Shown one piece after another: positions 51,587 through 60,575 of a stretch of 64,000 nucleotides of DNA (positions are counted from its first letter, which is position 1; the number at the start of each line of letters is the position of its first letter). The stretch comes from Candidatus Kouleothrix ribensis. Lineage in GTDB: Bacteria > Chloroflexota > Chloroflexia > Chloroflexales > Roseiflexaceae. The stretch spans positions 1,178,001-1,242,000 of the forward strand of contig JADKGW010000001.1 in NCBI GenBank assembly GCA_016722075.1. The letters are read 5' to 3'. Below the pieces are notes generated by a model. That model searched no databases and was not told the DNA's origin. It worked only from the letters and a program-made list of their open reading frames with translations. Both the position numbers and the translations under genes were made by a program.

Positions 51587-54022
51587 CTAATGCTCGATTG
51601 GTCGTTGGGTCAGCAACATGCGCACCAGCGCTTCGATGCGCTCGATCGCAAATGGTTTGGCGATGTAGGGGTTACCCGTCTGGGCGATGCGCGCCTGGGT
51701 TGCTGCGCTGAGCATATCGCCAGTGACGAACACAAGCCGCGATGCAAGCTCGGGGTTGATCTGTTTGATCGTCTGGTGTAATTCGAAGCCACTCATACCG
51801 GGCATTTTAACATCGCTGAGCACCAAGTCAAATGGCTCGCGTTTGAGGCGTTCGAGTGCAGCCGCGCCGCTATCGACAATCATCGGTTCGTGGCCGAGCT
51901 GGCGGAGTAGCCGCGCCAGCAGCCGCGCCACCGGCTCTTCGTCGTCGACCACCAGCACCCGGCAGCGTGGGGCTGGCTCGTTCGCGCGCGCGTGCTCGTC
52001 GTCGGTGGGGTTATCGGCGCCGTTCACGCCATCCTGGATCAGCGGCAGCGCGACCGAGAGCGTGGTGCCGATTCCCGGCTCGCTCTCGGCCCAGATGCGG
52101 CCGCCGTGCTCTTGTACGATCCCGAAGCAGATCGATAGGCCCAGGCCGGTGCCCTGGCCAACCGGCTTGGTGGTGAAGAATGGATCGAAGATCCGGTTGA
52201 GGTCGCGCGGCGCGATGCCGATGCCTGTGTCGCCAACCGCCAGCACAACCATCGGCTGAGCTTTGCCGCTGCCGTCGCCGGCCGGCTGCGTACTCAGGTA
52301 GGTCTGCAGGGTTAGCGTGCCTGCCCCACCGCGCTCGGTGATCGCATGGTGCGCATTGTTGATCAGGTTGAGGATGACCTGCTGTAGCTGAAACGGGTCG
52401 GCGATCGTGGCCGGCAGATCAGGGGCGAAGTCGAGCACGACGGCGATATTGTCGACGCGCAGCTGGTAGGCGCGCAGGCTGAGCGTATTGCGAAAGACCT
52501 CGTTCAGGTTCACAATACTGCGCTCGGGCCGGTGCTCGCGCGCGAACACCAGCAGGTTCTGCACGATCCGCGCGGCGCGATCGGCCTGCGTATTGATATG
52601 TTTCAGATCGTCGCGCATATCGTCGCGCAGGCTGGCATCGCGCAACATGAGCTGGGTATAGCCGGAAATACTCGTAAGCGGGTTGTTCAGCTCGTGCGCC
52701 ACGCCGGCCACCAGCTGGCCAATCGACGAGAGTTTTTCGGAGTGGATGAGCTGTTCCTCCAGCCGCCGCCGTTCGGTCAGGTTGCGCGCGATACAATGCA
52801 CGCCGCCAGGGCGTCCGCGATCGTGCATCAGCCGTGCGCTGACCTCGAGCACGACCTTTTCGTCGTCGTGGCGGCGTAGCTGTAGCTCGAACGGCTGGGT
52901 CGGATTGCCGATCAGCAGGTCGGCAAAGCGCAGCTCGGCCGATTCCCAGGCCTCGGGCACAGCCACGTCGTGCAGCGCCCGGCCGATCAGCTGCTCTTCG
53001 GTGAAGCCGGTGAGCACGGCCCCGACCTTGTTGATGCTCTGGATGTGCAGCTGGCGATCGAGCGTGAAGATCAGGTCGTAGGCATTTGCAAACAGGTCGC
53101 GGTAGCGCGCCTCGCTATTCTTGATCTCGGAGTACAGCCGCGCGTTCTCAATCGCAATCGCGGCGTAGTCGGCCAGCGCCAGCAGCAGGTACTGGTCGTT
53201 CTCGCTGAACGAGCGCTCGGCCTGCTGGTTGTCGACGGCCAGCACGCCGATTACCTGGTTGCCGACAGTCAGCGGCACCTGCAGCAAGGCGCGCACCAGG
53301 AAGCCGGTCTTGACTTTCAGGGCCGATCCGGCGCTGGCCTTATCGAGCCGCACTGGCTTGCCGCTGCGGATCACCTGGCCGGCCAGCGTGTCTTCGATCG
53401 GCATGCGCATACGCTGGGCGCGCTGCTCGCCGAGGTTCTTGGCCGCGCGGAGGTACAACTCGTCGGCGCTCTGGTCGCGCAGCAGCAGGAAGCCCTCTTC
53501 GGCGCGGGTGATATAGACGGCCGCCTCGACGATCCGCTCAAGCAGCTCCTCGAGGTCGAGCAGCGAGCTGACCGACTGGCCGATCGAGTAGAGCACAGTC
53601 AACTCTTTGACGCGCTGCTGGAGGTTACGGGTCAGCTGCTCTTTCTCGCGCTTCAGGCGCCGCTCGCGTAGCGCCTGATCAATCACTGCCTGGGCCTCGG
53701 TCTCGCTGAATGGTTTGATCAGGTAGTTGCGCGCACCGAGCCGAAATGCCTCGACTGCGATGCCCTCGGAGCCGTGCGCGGTCATCAGGATCACCGGCAC
53801 ATCATAGCCTTCCTGCGCGATCACGCGCAGCAGATCGAGGCCGCTGGTATCGGGCAGCTGCAGGTCGAGCAGGATGAGATCTGGAAGCCGCTGGCGGAGC
53901 CGATTGAGACCCTGACGCCCCGTATTGGCAATCGCTGAGGCGTAGCCCAGCTCTGGCAAGATATATTCTGCCAGCAGCGCGCAGATTTGCTGGCTATCGT
54001 CGATGATCAGGATCTCTTCCAT
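51587..54022 (-). CDS. Hybrid sensor histidine kinase/response regulator (REC-GAF-PAS-HK-REC)
   Basis: 811 aa, cytosolic. The start at 54022 (MEEILIIDDSQQ) places the ATG ~50 nt after a good promoter; a longer in-frame reading would begin within the -10. Domains in order: receiver 1-~120 (LILLDLQLPD), coiled linker, GAF ~165-310, PAS ~325-445, HisKA with GVAHELNNPLTS near 465, HATPase (NLINNAHHAI, GDTGIGI, GTGLGLS), and a C-terminal receiver ~710-805 (VLVVDDEEP, LVLSDVKMPG). Two receivers with no HTH suggest a phosphorelay. Divergent from htrA. Confidence 0.95.
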   Translation of the reverse strand: MEEILIIDDSQQICALLAEYILPELGYASAIANTGRQGLNRLRQRLPDLILLDLQLPDTSGLDLLRVIAQEGYDVPVILMTAHGSEGIAVEAFRLGARNYLIKPFSETEAQAVIDQALRERRLKREKEQLTRNLQQRVKELTVLYSIGQSVSSLLDLEELLERIVEAAVYITRAEEGFLLLRDQSADELYLRAAKNLGEQRAQRMRMPIEDTLAGQVIRSGKPVRLDKASAGSALKVKTGFLVRALLQVPLTVGNQVIGVLAVDNQQAERSFSENDQYLLLALADYAAIAIENARLYSEIKNSEARYRDLFANAYDLIFTLDRQLHIQSINKVGAVLTGFTEEQLIGRALHDVAVPEAWESAELRFADLLIGNPTQPFELQLRRHDDEKVVLEVSARLMHDRGRPGGVHCIARNLTERRRLEEQLIHSEKLSSIGQLVAGVAHELNNPLTSISGYTQLMLRDASLRDDMRDDLKHINTQADRAARIVQNLLVFAREHRPERSIVNLNEVFRNTLSLRAYQLRVDNIAVVLDFAPDLPATIADPFQLQQVILNLINNAHHAITERGGAGTLTLQTYLSTQPAGDGSGKAQPMVVLAVGDTGIGIAPRDLNRIFDPFFTTKPVGQGTGLGLSICFGIVQEHGGRIWAESEPGIGTTLSVALPLIQDGVNGADNPTDDEHARANEPAPRCRVLVVDDEEPVARLLARLLRQLGHEPMIVDSGAAALERLKREPFDLVLSDVKMPGMSGFELHQTIKQINPELASRLVFVTGDMLSAATQARIAQTGNPYIAKPFAIERIEALVRMLLTQRPIEH

Positions 54023-54074
54023 AGGTTCGCGATCACTTGCAGCAGGGTAGCTTTGCAGAATTGCAGCCGAATTC

Positions 54075-54103
54075 ATTATACCGCAGCGATGCAAGCGCGC
54101 CAA
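54075..54103 (-). promoter_or_regulatory. Promoter of the hybrid histidine kinase gene
   Basis: Minus strand: TTGGCG (complement at 54098-54103), 17-bp spacer, TATAAT (complement at 54075-54080). Confidence 0.7.
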
Positions 54104-54141
54104 CTGTGCGAATTACGATCATCGATGCTATCGCCAATCGG

Positions 54142-54213
54142 TTCAGCGCGGTTCAGCGCCTCATCTAGCTCTCATCCCGATCTCACGCGCAGCTCAACAA
54201 GCTTTGGCATACT
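54142..54213 (+). promoter_or_regulatory. Phased direct repeats and -10 upstream of htrA
   Basis: CTCA words start at 54160, 54171, 54182 and 54193, exactly 11 bp apart (CTCATC, CTCATC, CTCACG, CTCAAC), preceded by two TTCAGCG words 10 bp apart (54142, 54152). TGGCATACT (CATACT at 54208-54213) serves as an extended -10. The 11-bp spacing is typical of tandem binding by OmpR/PhoB-type response regulators. Confidence 0.6.
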
Positions 54214-54292
54214 TGGCTGTAGGCGGATAGCGTAGCTCAGGCCTTGCCAATAGAACAGGGATGAATTCATAGACCCCTAAAGGAGAATCTCG

Positions 54293-55519
54293 ATGGAACG
54301 TCGAACAAAGACGATCATGATGGCTGCGCTTGTAGTGACGTTTTTATGTGGCGCGGCGCTCGGTGGCGTGATCGGCGGCGGCGCGGCGTATATGTTTTCG
54401 CGTCGCACGGCGGCCCAGCCGCTGGCTACGCCGGTGGCGCAGCCGGTGTCGAATGCCGTAGCGCGGCCCACAGCTGCGGCCGCACCAGCGCGGCCGGCTC
54501 AGTCGCCCGATGCGGCGGCTGAGATGAGTGTCGTCGCTGCCGTCAGGCAGGTCTCGCCGGCGGTTGTGACGGTGGTGAACACACTGCGCAGCGACGCACA
54601 GAACCAGAATCGCATCCCCTTCCCAGTGCCCGGGCAGCAGCCCAATAGCGCCCCGCGTGCAAGTGGCTCGGGTGTGATCATCAACGACAAGGGCTACATT
54701 ATCACCAATAACCACGTGGTCGAGGGCCAGCAGTCGCTGGCAGTGGTATTTGCCGATGGCTCGCGCCACAAGGCCGAGCTAGTCGGTACCGATCCGCTGA
54801 CCGATCTGGCGGTGATTCGTGTGCGCGACGCGGTGCCTGGCTTTGCGCCGCTGGGCGATTCCGACGCGCTACAGCCAGGCGAGACGGTGATTGCGATCGG
54901 CAGCCCGCTCGGCGATTTCAAGAATAGCGTGACGGTAGGGGTGGTGAGCGCGCTGAATCGGGCCGTGCCGGGCAGCGGCCAGGAGGGCCTGGTGCAGACC
55001 GATGCGGCGATCAATCACGGCAATAGCGGTGGCCCGCTGGTGAATCTGCGCGGCGAGGTGATCGGCATTAACACGCTGGTGGTGCGTGGCAATGGCCTGA
55101 GTGGCGATCAGGCCGAGGGCCTGGGTTTCGCGGTGCCGAGCAATACGGTGCAGCATGTCAGCGAGGCGCTGGTGGCTACCGGCACGATCGAGTATCCATA
55201 CCTCGGCATCAGCTATAGCATGATCGACGGCGATATCGCTGCGCAGGAGAATCTGCCGGTGCAGAACGGCGCGCTGATTGGCGCATTTGGCCCGAACCAG
55301 CCGGCGATTGTCGCTGGCACCCCGGCCGCCAAGGCTGGCCTGAAAGATGGCGATATCATCACGGCGATCGGCAGCACTCCGCTCGACGGCAATACGTCGC
55401 TGCGGGCTGCGCTGCTCAAGTACAAGCCCGGCGATACGGTGACGCTCAACCTGCTGCGCGACGGCCAGCCCATGAGCGTGGATGTGACCCTGACAAGCCG
55501 GCCGAGCGATCTGCCCTAG
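54293..55519 (+). CDS. htrA: HtrA/DegP-type serine protease, membrane-anchored
   Basis: 408 aa with AAAGGAG before the ATG. N-terminal membrane helix ~9-33, a Pro/Ala linker, then a trypsin-like domain: H141 in TNNHVV, D171 in TDLAVI, S245 in GNSGGP; triad complete. One PDZ domain at ~295-400 (YPYLGISYSMIDGD, AGLKDGDIITAIGS). Degrades or refolds damaged proteins outside the membrane. The 11-bp phased repeats and the divergent hybrid kinase suggest two-component control. Confidence 0.95.
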   Translation: MERRTKTIMMAALVVTFLCGAALGGVIGGGAAYMFSRRTAAQPLATPVAQPVSNAVARPTAAAAPARPAQSPDAAAEMSVVAAVRQVSPAVVTVVNTLRSDAQNQNRIPFPVPGQQPNSAPRASGSGVIINDKGYIITNNHVVEGQQSLAVVFADGSRHKAELVGTDPLTDLAVIRVRDAVPGFAPLGDSDALQPGETVIAIGSPLGDFKNSVTVGVVSALNRAVPGSGQEGLVQTDAAINHGNSGGPLVNLRGEVIGINTLVVRGNGLSGDQAEGLGFAVPSNTVQHVSEALVATGTIEYPYLGISYSMIDGDIAAQENLPVQNGALIGAFGPNQPAIVAGTPAAKAGLKDGDIITAIGSTPLDGNTSLRAALLKYKPGDTVTLNLLRDGQPMSVDVTLTSRPSDLP

Positions 55520-55546
55520 CGGTTCGCTACCTTGATTCTGATCGGT

Positions 55547-55581
55547 GGGGTGTGGGGGCAGCTTCGCCGCCTCCACACCCC
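55547..55581 (+). terminator. Hairpin after htrA
   Basis: GGGGTGTGG and CCACACCCC form a 9-bp stem around the loop GGGCAGCTTCGCCGCCT. The same loop (one change) is found in the hairpin at 61736-61776 with a different stem. T-rich bases follow (TTTGTTG). Confidence 0.6.
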
Positions 55582-55655
55582 TTTGTTGTATGCTGCATCG
55601 GGATGCGGGATATCTCCCCCTACCGCTGCTCCCAATGTTGGGATCGGGGCGGTGA
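55582..55655. repeat. Third copy of the TGTATGCTGCATCGGGATAC module plus short hairpin
   Basis: TGTATGCTGCATCGGGATGC at 55587-55606 matches the tandem units at 21520-21645 with one change. It is followed by a CTCCCAATGTTGGGA hairpin word, as in the 21646-21675 hairpin. Confidence 0.6.
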
Positions 55656-55682
55656 GACGCTCCGCAGCGCGGGGGCGAAACC

Positions 55683-56831
55683 CTACACCTGAGAAGGGGT
55701 GTCGCAGCCGGCTGGATCTGGTGCCGGTATGTGCAGCTGCGCGGCCACCTCGAACGGGTCGGCGGTGATGCAGCTGGCGACAAACAGCTCCATTGCGCCG
55801 ACATCACTGCGGTTGGCCAGCGGGTTACCGCGGTCGCCCACGCGCGCAACCACCGGGGTCGCGCGCCAGTCTTCGGCGGTGGACGCAAGTGGCGGCAGCG
55901 CAATCGCGGCATTGAACGCGCGCATGCCGTGCCGGCCGATATTCTGGCCCAGCCACGCGGCCAGCGGCCCGGCGATCTCGCGCGCCGCGTTCAGCACATC
56001 CTCGCGACCGGCCGCGTGGGTAGGCGCTACAATCAGCAGCTCGCGGTTGCGCGTAGGCGCGAGGTGGATCATGGCGTGGGTGTGCGGGCCGCTAGGCCAC
56101 GCCAGGCCCAGGCCGGCGTGCAGGCCGTACAGGTCGCTGAAGTAATGCCGGCTGTAGGTGCTATGGTAGTGCTCAGCCGCGCGCCGCCATGCCTCGATCC
56201 GCGCGAAGTGCATGCCGCGTGTAAGCGCGACCTGCATATGCCCGTGCATCAGCGTCGCACCGCTCTTGGGCAGGCAATTCCAGGTGATCACCGGGTAGAT
56301 CGCGGCCGGGTCGTAGGCCTGGGCGGCGGTGATCCAGCGTAGCGCCACGTCGAGAAAATCGGCCAGCTGGGCTGGGCCGAAGTGTAGCGGGTGCGGGTCG
56401 TTGAAGATCACCAGGCCGTGCCAGCCATCGTACTTGGCCACATTCGAGGCGCTGATACAGTGCTGGCCGTAGATCCGCCCGAACGGATCGGCCGTGGTGT
56501 CGCGCTCGGGATCGCGGAACGGGTCGTGCTCGGCCAGCTCGCGCGCGATCCAGCGCTCAAGCGCGGCGTCGTTGTCGCCGCCGCCGGCATGCGGCCGGCG
56601 CGCACGCAGCGGGTTGAACAGCGCGGCCTCGAGCGTCAGCCGGTTCGTGATCTTGACGATCGTCTGCTCGCGCACCTGCGCGGCGTCGCCAAAGTGCTCG
56701 GCGACCCATGGCAGCATGCTAGGCGGTGGCAAGGTCTGCCCGCGCATCACGTCGATCTGATAGATCCGCTCACCGATCGTGCGCAGCTCGGCTGGAAGTG
56801 CGGCGAGTAGCTGGTTGATGCGTGTAATCAT
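55683..56831 (-). CDS. GalT/HIT-superfamily nucleotidyltransferase-like protein
   Basis: 382 aa. SGATLMHGHMQVALTRG near 190-206 holds the HxH motif of the galactose-1-phosphate uridylyltransferase/HIT fold; WHGLVIFNDPHPLHF near 140-154 and YPVITWNCLPKSG near 177-189 are GalT-like. A second GPHTHAMIHLAP motif lies near 248-259. A nucleotidyl or hydrolase role on a nucleoside-sugar is likely; the exact substrate is not clear and other GalT signature residues are weak. No clear operon partner. Confidence 0.75.
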   Translation of the reverse strand: MITRINQLLAALPAELRTIGERIYQIDVMRGQTLPPPSMLPWVAEHFGDAAQVREQTIVKITNRLTLEAALFNPLRARRPHAGGGDNDAALERWIARELAEHDPFRDPERDTTADPFGRIYGQHCISASNVAKYDGWHGLVIFNDPHPLHFGPAQLADFLDVALRWITAAQAYDPAAIYPVITWNCLPKSGATLMHGHMQVALTRGMHFARIEAWRRAAEHYHSTYSRHYFSDLYGLHAGLGLAWPSGPHTHAMIHLAPTRNRELLIVAPTHAAGREDVLNAAREIAGPLAAWLGQNIGRHGMRAFNAAIALPPLASTAEDWRATPVVARVGDRGNPLANRSDVGAMELFVASCITADPFEVAAQLHIPAPDPAGCDTPSQV

Positions 56832-56979
56832 GCACGCTATTGTACACGAGCGGGCTGACCTACAGGTTATGCGCTGCGAGTCGATCAGCCGTTTTGCGCA
56901 TGACCATCCCGATTGAGCGGTGCAGGTTGCAGGTTCTCATATTCAAACCCGCACCAGCTGTGCATGGCAATAAGCAACG

Positions 56980-57498
56980 CTAGTTGCGGTGGATGCGCTC
57001 CCAGATCGGGCGTTCGTCCTTCACACCTACCTTGAACACAGTACGGGCGCTGGCCAGGTACGCCAGCACGATCAGATGGTAGGCCAGCAGGCCGACGATC
57101 AGCGCCAGCGCGACGGTGTTGGGGTTGAGTGTACTCGTGCTTGGCAGTAGGGTGCCGAGCACGCCGCCGGCCAGCGGCACATAGCGCAGCGCAACGCCGA
57201 GCGCGGCAGCGCTGAGCAGGGTCAGCAGCATGTTGGCCCACCAGGCCCAGCCAAGTAGCTCCCACAGGCCCCAGTTGATCCATAGTGCTGCCAGCGATAC
57301 ACCTGTAGCAATCGCGCACACGCCCAGCTGGCGGCTCGGCACAATGCCGTTCTGCAGCACCGACCACAGGCCGGCCAGCGCGATCAGGAGTGTGGCAAGG
57401 CTGCCGAGCACGCCAAACGCTGCGAATAGCGCGACCCCGGCCGGGCGCGGCACACGCGCTACTCTGAGCGGCAACCCATAGCTACGGTATGAAGACAC
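56980..57498 (-). CDS. Membrane protein of unknown function
   Basis: 172 aa from a GTG at 57498 with GAGGAG 7 nt upstream. Four hydrophobic helices: ~21-45, ~59-78, ~84-106 and ~126-148. No recognised family motif. Its upstream region has been separated from any older promoter by the IS110 element; a TTGCAG/TATAAT promoter pointing toward it lies at 59038-59067 beyond the element. Confidence 0.7.
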   Translation of the reverse strand: MSSYRSYGLPLRVARVPRPAGVALFAAFGVLGSLATLLIALAGLWSVLQNGIVPSRQLGVCAIATGVSLAALWINWGLWELLGWAWWANMLLTLLSAAALGVALRYVPLAGGVLGTLLPSTSTLNPNTVALALIVGLLAYHLIVLAYLASARTVFKVGVKDERPIWERIHRN

Positions 57499-57519
57499 AG
57501 GCGTGCTCCTCGTATAATC

Positions 57520-58940
57520 AGCTTACTGTTCCAGGGTGGTGGTGAGGCCGAAGTGCTCCAAGCGGCTGCGACCGCGCAGGAAAGAACGCGCCCCCACCAC
57601 CACGGACAGCCACAGTCAGAACCGTATCGAGTGGCCACGACCACGCATCACGAGGAACGACAGACGCTGTCCCCGGAACACGGAGCCGCTCCCACCAGGC
57701 GCTTGGCGCCCCTGCGAGACGTGATGACTGCGACACCGACACCACCGACGTACCAACTGTTCGCCGGCGTGGACATTGCGGCGGCTTCGTTCGCCGCCAG
57801 CTGGAGCCGAGGCAGTGCCTCGCGCGAACGCGCCCACTCCTTTGCGCAATCGCCCGACGGCTTTGCGGCCTTTCACGCCGCCCTCGCCGCTACGGGCGTT
57901 GACCCAGCAGCGACCCTCATCGTGCTGGAAGCGACGGGGAGCTACTGGATCAGCTTGGCTGTGTACCTGCACCAGGCGGGCTATGCCGTGAGCATCGTCA
58001 ATCCGGCCCACGCACACGCCTTCGCCCATAGTCTCCCTCGCCGGGCCAAAACGGACTCCTCGATGCCCAACTGCTCACCCAGTTCGCCGCCGAGCGCCAG
58101 CCGCCCCGCTGGACGCCGCCCGAGCAGGTCTATCACGAGCTCCGCCAGCGCCTGCTGGTGCGCGATGGGCTGCTGACCATGCGCCAGCAGGCGCGTAATC
58201 AGCGCCACGCCCTGGGCCAGTGGCCAGTGCATATCGCCGGCGCGCTCGACCAACTCGACGCGGTGATTGCGGACCTTGACACGCGCATCGCGACCCTGGA
58301 GCGCGAACTGGCCAGCGTGTTGAACGATGGCGCCTGGGCCGAGAGTGCGGCCTTGCTCGGGACCATCACCGGCATTGGGCTGGTGACCACGGCCTGGCTG
58401 CTGGTGGCCACGTTGAACTTTGCGGCGTGCGCCTCGGCCGAGGGTGCGGCGGCCTACGCCGGCCTGGTGCCGCTGGCCCACGAGTCGGGCACGAGTGTCC
58501 GCGGGCGGGCACAAATCGGCCACGCTGGGCACGCTCGCTTGCGCACCGCGCTCTACCTGGCGACCTTGACAGCGGCGCGCTTCAATCCGGTGATCCGTGC
58601 GCAGTACGAGCGCTTGCGGGCGGCGGGCAAGCCGCCGAAAGTGGGCGCTGTGCGGCCGCGCGCAAGTTGCTGCACCTGGCCTTTGCGGTGGTCACCAAGA
58701 AGCGTGCGTTTGACCCAGCCTACCGCACGGCAGACAGGTGCGGTGTCGAGCAGGCAGCATAACGAGCGGCTGCCTGCCCGACAATCACTACCGGATGCGA
58801 GCTGTCCACACCCCCGTGGTACGGCAGTTCTCGACTGCCCGCTGGTGTCAACCTGGCTGGGCTTGGTGTGGGCAGGTCGTATCCGGTCGCCGAAGGCGCC
58901 CCACCGAACTCGCTCAGATTGGCCCTTGACAACCATTACC
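57520..58940 (+). mobile_element. Decayed IS110-family insertion sequence
   Basis: Encloses the frameshifted transposase pseudogene (57724-58762). The ~200-bp noncoding left flank (57520-57723) contains inverted words (GGTGGTGGTG / CACCACCAC) and, in intact IS110 elements, the left end encodes the bridge RNA. The word ACCGTATC occurs in the left flank near 57618 and in the right flank near 58938. Exact ends cannot be set by eye. Confidence 0.6.
57724..58762 (+). pseudogene. IS110-family DEDD transposase with two frameshifts
   Basis: Frame 1 (57724-~58055) has FAGVDIAAASFAASW (first D of the DEDD/RuvC-like site), VLEATGSYWISLAVYL (the E) and NPAHAHAFAHSLPRRAKTD. A base is missing near 58055; the next frame continues LLDAQLLTQFAAERQPPRW, then the IS110 C-terminal domain (GTITGIGLVTTAWLLVATL, AAYAGLVPLAHESGTS, GHAGHARLRTALYLATL). 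A second shift near 58645 leads to ARKLLHLAFAVVTKKRAFDP and the stop at 58762. Nonfunctional as it stands. Confidence 0.88.
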
Positions 58941-59216
58941 GTATCTTTCTCTGCCGTCATGGCAGCCCCTGGCCGGGCGCTGGCCTATTTTCACACCGGC
59001 CTGCCGAACATGTATCTTGCTGTGAAGAGGTGCCTGTATTATAGCAAATCGCATCCTGAAGCTGCAAATAACAGTATCTTCATCCGCCAGTGGTGTATGC
59101 GGTGCTGGTGCCGTGCGCGCCAAAGCCGCGTGCCGCAGCAGTGTGCGGCATACGCCAAGTACTAGCAGGTGGGGAAGAGCTGGAGCGGGGATCGCCGGAT
59201 TGCGGCAGTGGTGGGG
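58763..59216. other. Right flank of the IS110 remnant, with a leftward promoter
   Basis: 454 bp without a gene. The element's right end is probably near 58930-58950. Beyond it, a leftward promoter (TTGCAG, 18 bp, TATAAT) at 59038-59067 has no gene of its own to its left and now reads into the insertion. Confidence 0.5.
59038..59067 (-). promoter_or_regulatory. Orphan leftward promoter
   Basis: Minus strand TTGCAG (complement at 59062-59067), 18-bp spacer, TATAAT (complement at 59038-59043). Next minus-strand gene downstream is the membrane protein at 56980-57498, past the IS110 remnant. Confidence 0.55.
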
Positions 59217-59516
59217 TTAGCCTGCGTGTGGCGGCGGCCCGCCCTGTGCCGCCAGCTGATCGAGCAGCTGTGTGGCGGCAATGTCGTAGAACCGATTGAC
59301 CAGCCGGATGCTGTGGTATACGCTGCTCGCGAGCGAGATCTGGGCCTGGCCGATCGCCTGCGCTGGCTCGGCGATGCCGGCCACGCGGCCCAGCAGCGCA
59401 TATGGTTGCTCGGCCAGTGCCAGGTGCGTTTCGGCAATGACAGTCACCGCCGCGTCGACGGTGTTATAGAGGAGCGTTTTCGCGCCATACAGCTGCCGCA
59501 ATGTGTACTCATCCAT
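59217..59516 (-). CDS. Small helical protein of unknown function
   Basis: 99 aa. ATG at 59516 with GGAGAGG upstream. All-helical, with no signal peptide or transmembrane segment. LRQLYGAKTLLYNTVDAAV and SVYHSIRLVNRFYDIAAT are amphipathic. It begins 54 bp after the stop of the alpha/beta hydrolase gene on the same strand and is probably co-expressed. It resembles the helical N-terminal region of some lipase-like hydrolases, so it may be a partner of that protein. Confidence 0.6.
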   Translation of the reverse strand: MDEYTLRQLYGAKTLLYNTVDAAVTVIAETHLALAEQPYALLGRVAGIAEPAQAIGQAQISLASSVYHSIRLVNRFYDIAATQLLDQLAAQGGPPPHAG

Positions 59517-59570
59517 CGGGTGCCTCTCCATTATGCTTGGCAGGTCGCGGCCAGCCAACCTGGCGCGCTG

Positions 59571-60521
59571 CTATTGGCGAACTGCGCACCATGCCTTGAT
59601 CTGCTGGTACACCGCCGGGTCGTGCGCCAGGCGGAGGTGATTCGTGCGTGGAAACAGCTGGACATGCTCGGCCGGGATCGGCAGCAGCCACTCTGCGGGC
59701 GAATCGGCGTGATCGGCCGGTGGCGCCAGCACCAGGCCATCGCCAAACATGCGCGAGACGACATGATCGGGGTGTGCTGCGAGCGTGCCGATCAGCAAAT
59801 AGTGCTGTGCATGGCTGAGCCACGCGATGTGCGGCGTGCCGGCGTTGAGATCCTTCACGCCCTGGCTGCGCTGATTCAGCACGGTGCCAACCAGCCGGGT
59901 GATCGGGTGGGGCAGCACGCCCAGCACGCGCGCGGTTGCATGGCTCAGGCGCGCCAGGTCGGCACCGTCGTGCGGTGTGCCGAGGTAGAACACGCGCTGT
60001 ATGTGTTCGACCCAGCTGCCCTCGCGCTGTGCCGCCAGGTCGCAGGCGATCCGGATAATCAGCCCGCCCATGCTATGCCCGATCAGAACGATCTCTTCCA
60101 CCGGCGGCGGGTAGGCTGCCAGCAGCGCGCCGAGCAGCGCATCGAGCTGCTGGCCGTTGGTTTGCAGCGCCATGCCGGTGTTGTAGCGCACATAGAACGG
60201 CGTGTAGCCAAGCTCGTCGTGAAGCCCCGCGCCATACGACGTGGCCTGCTCGGGCGCGCCCGGCTGCGGGTACGACCAGATCCCCTCGTGGCAGCCCAGG
60301 CCATGCACCAGTACACAGATGTGCGGCGTATGCTGCGGGTGGGCCTGCTCGATCGCCGCGCGCGTGAGTGGCAGCGGGCGGTTGCGATGGTAGCAGGCCA
60401 TCGTAATCGCCAGCTCATTCGCGCTATTGTGCAGGTAATCGCCGACCATGCCATTCACAATGCTGACGGCTGAGTCGGCCCAGCCTGGCGCAGCCGCGCC
60501 CGGCTGTGGTGGGTTGGCCAT
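59571..60521 (-). CDS. Alpha/beta hydrolase, lipase-like
   Basis: 316 aa, cytosolic. VNGMVGDYLHNSANELAITM near 22-41, oxyanion region VLVHGLGCHEGIW near 70-82, FYVRYNTGMALQTNGQQL near 107-124, nucleophile elbow LIGHSMGGLIIR near 146-157 (Ser in GHSMG), GTPHDGADLA near 180-189 and a catalytic His in LFPRTNHLRLAHD near 290-302. Esterase/lipase family with unknown substrate; similar genes sit in mycobacterial and Chloroflexota genomes. Start chosen at the first ATG. Confidence 0.85.
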   Translation of the reverse strand: MANPPQPGAAAPGWADSAVSIVNGMVGDYLHNSANELAITMACYHRNRPLPLTRAAIEQAHPQHTPHICVLVHGLGCHEGIWSYPQPGAPEQATSYGAGLHDELGYTPFYVRYNTGMALQTNGQQLDALLGALLAAYPPPVEEIVLIGHSMGGLIIRIACDLAAQREGSWVEHIQRVFYLGTPHDGADLARLSHATARVLGVLPHPITRLVGTVLNQRSQGVKDLNAGTPHIAWLSHAQHYLLIGTLAAHPDHVVSRMFGDGLVLAPPADHADSPAEWLLPIPAEHVQLFPRTNHLRLAHDPAVYQQIKAWCAVRQ

Positions 60522-60575
60522 GGTTATTCCTGTGCCGCCACACGGCCTGGCGTGTAGTGGCGCGCGACGCGTCGA

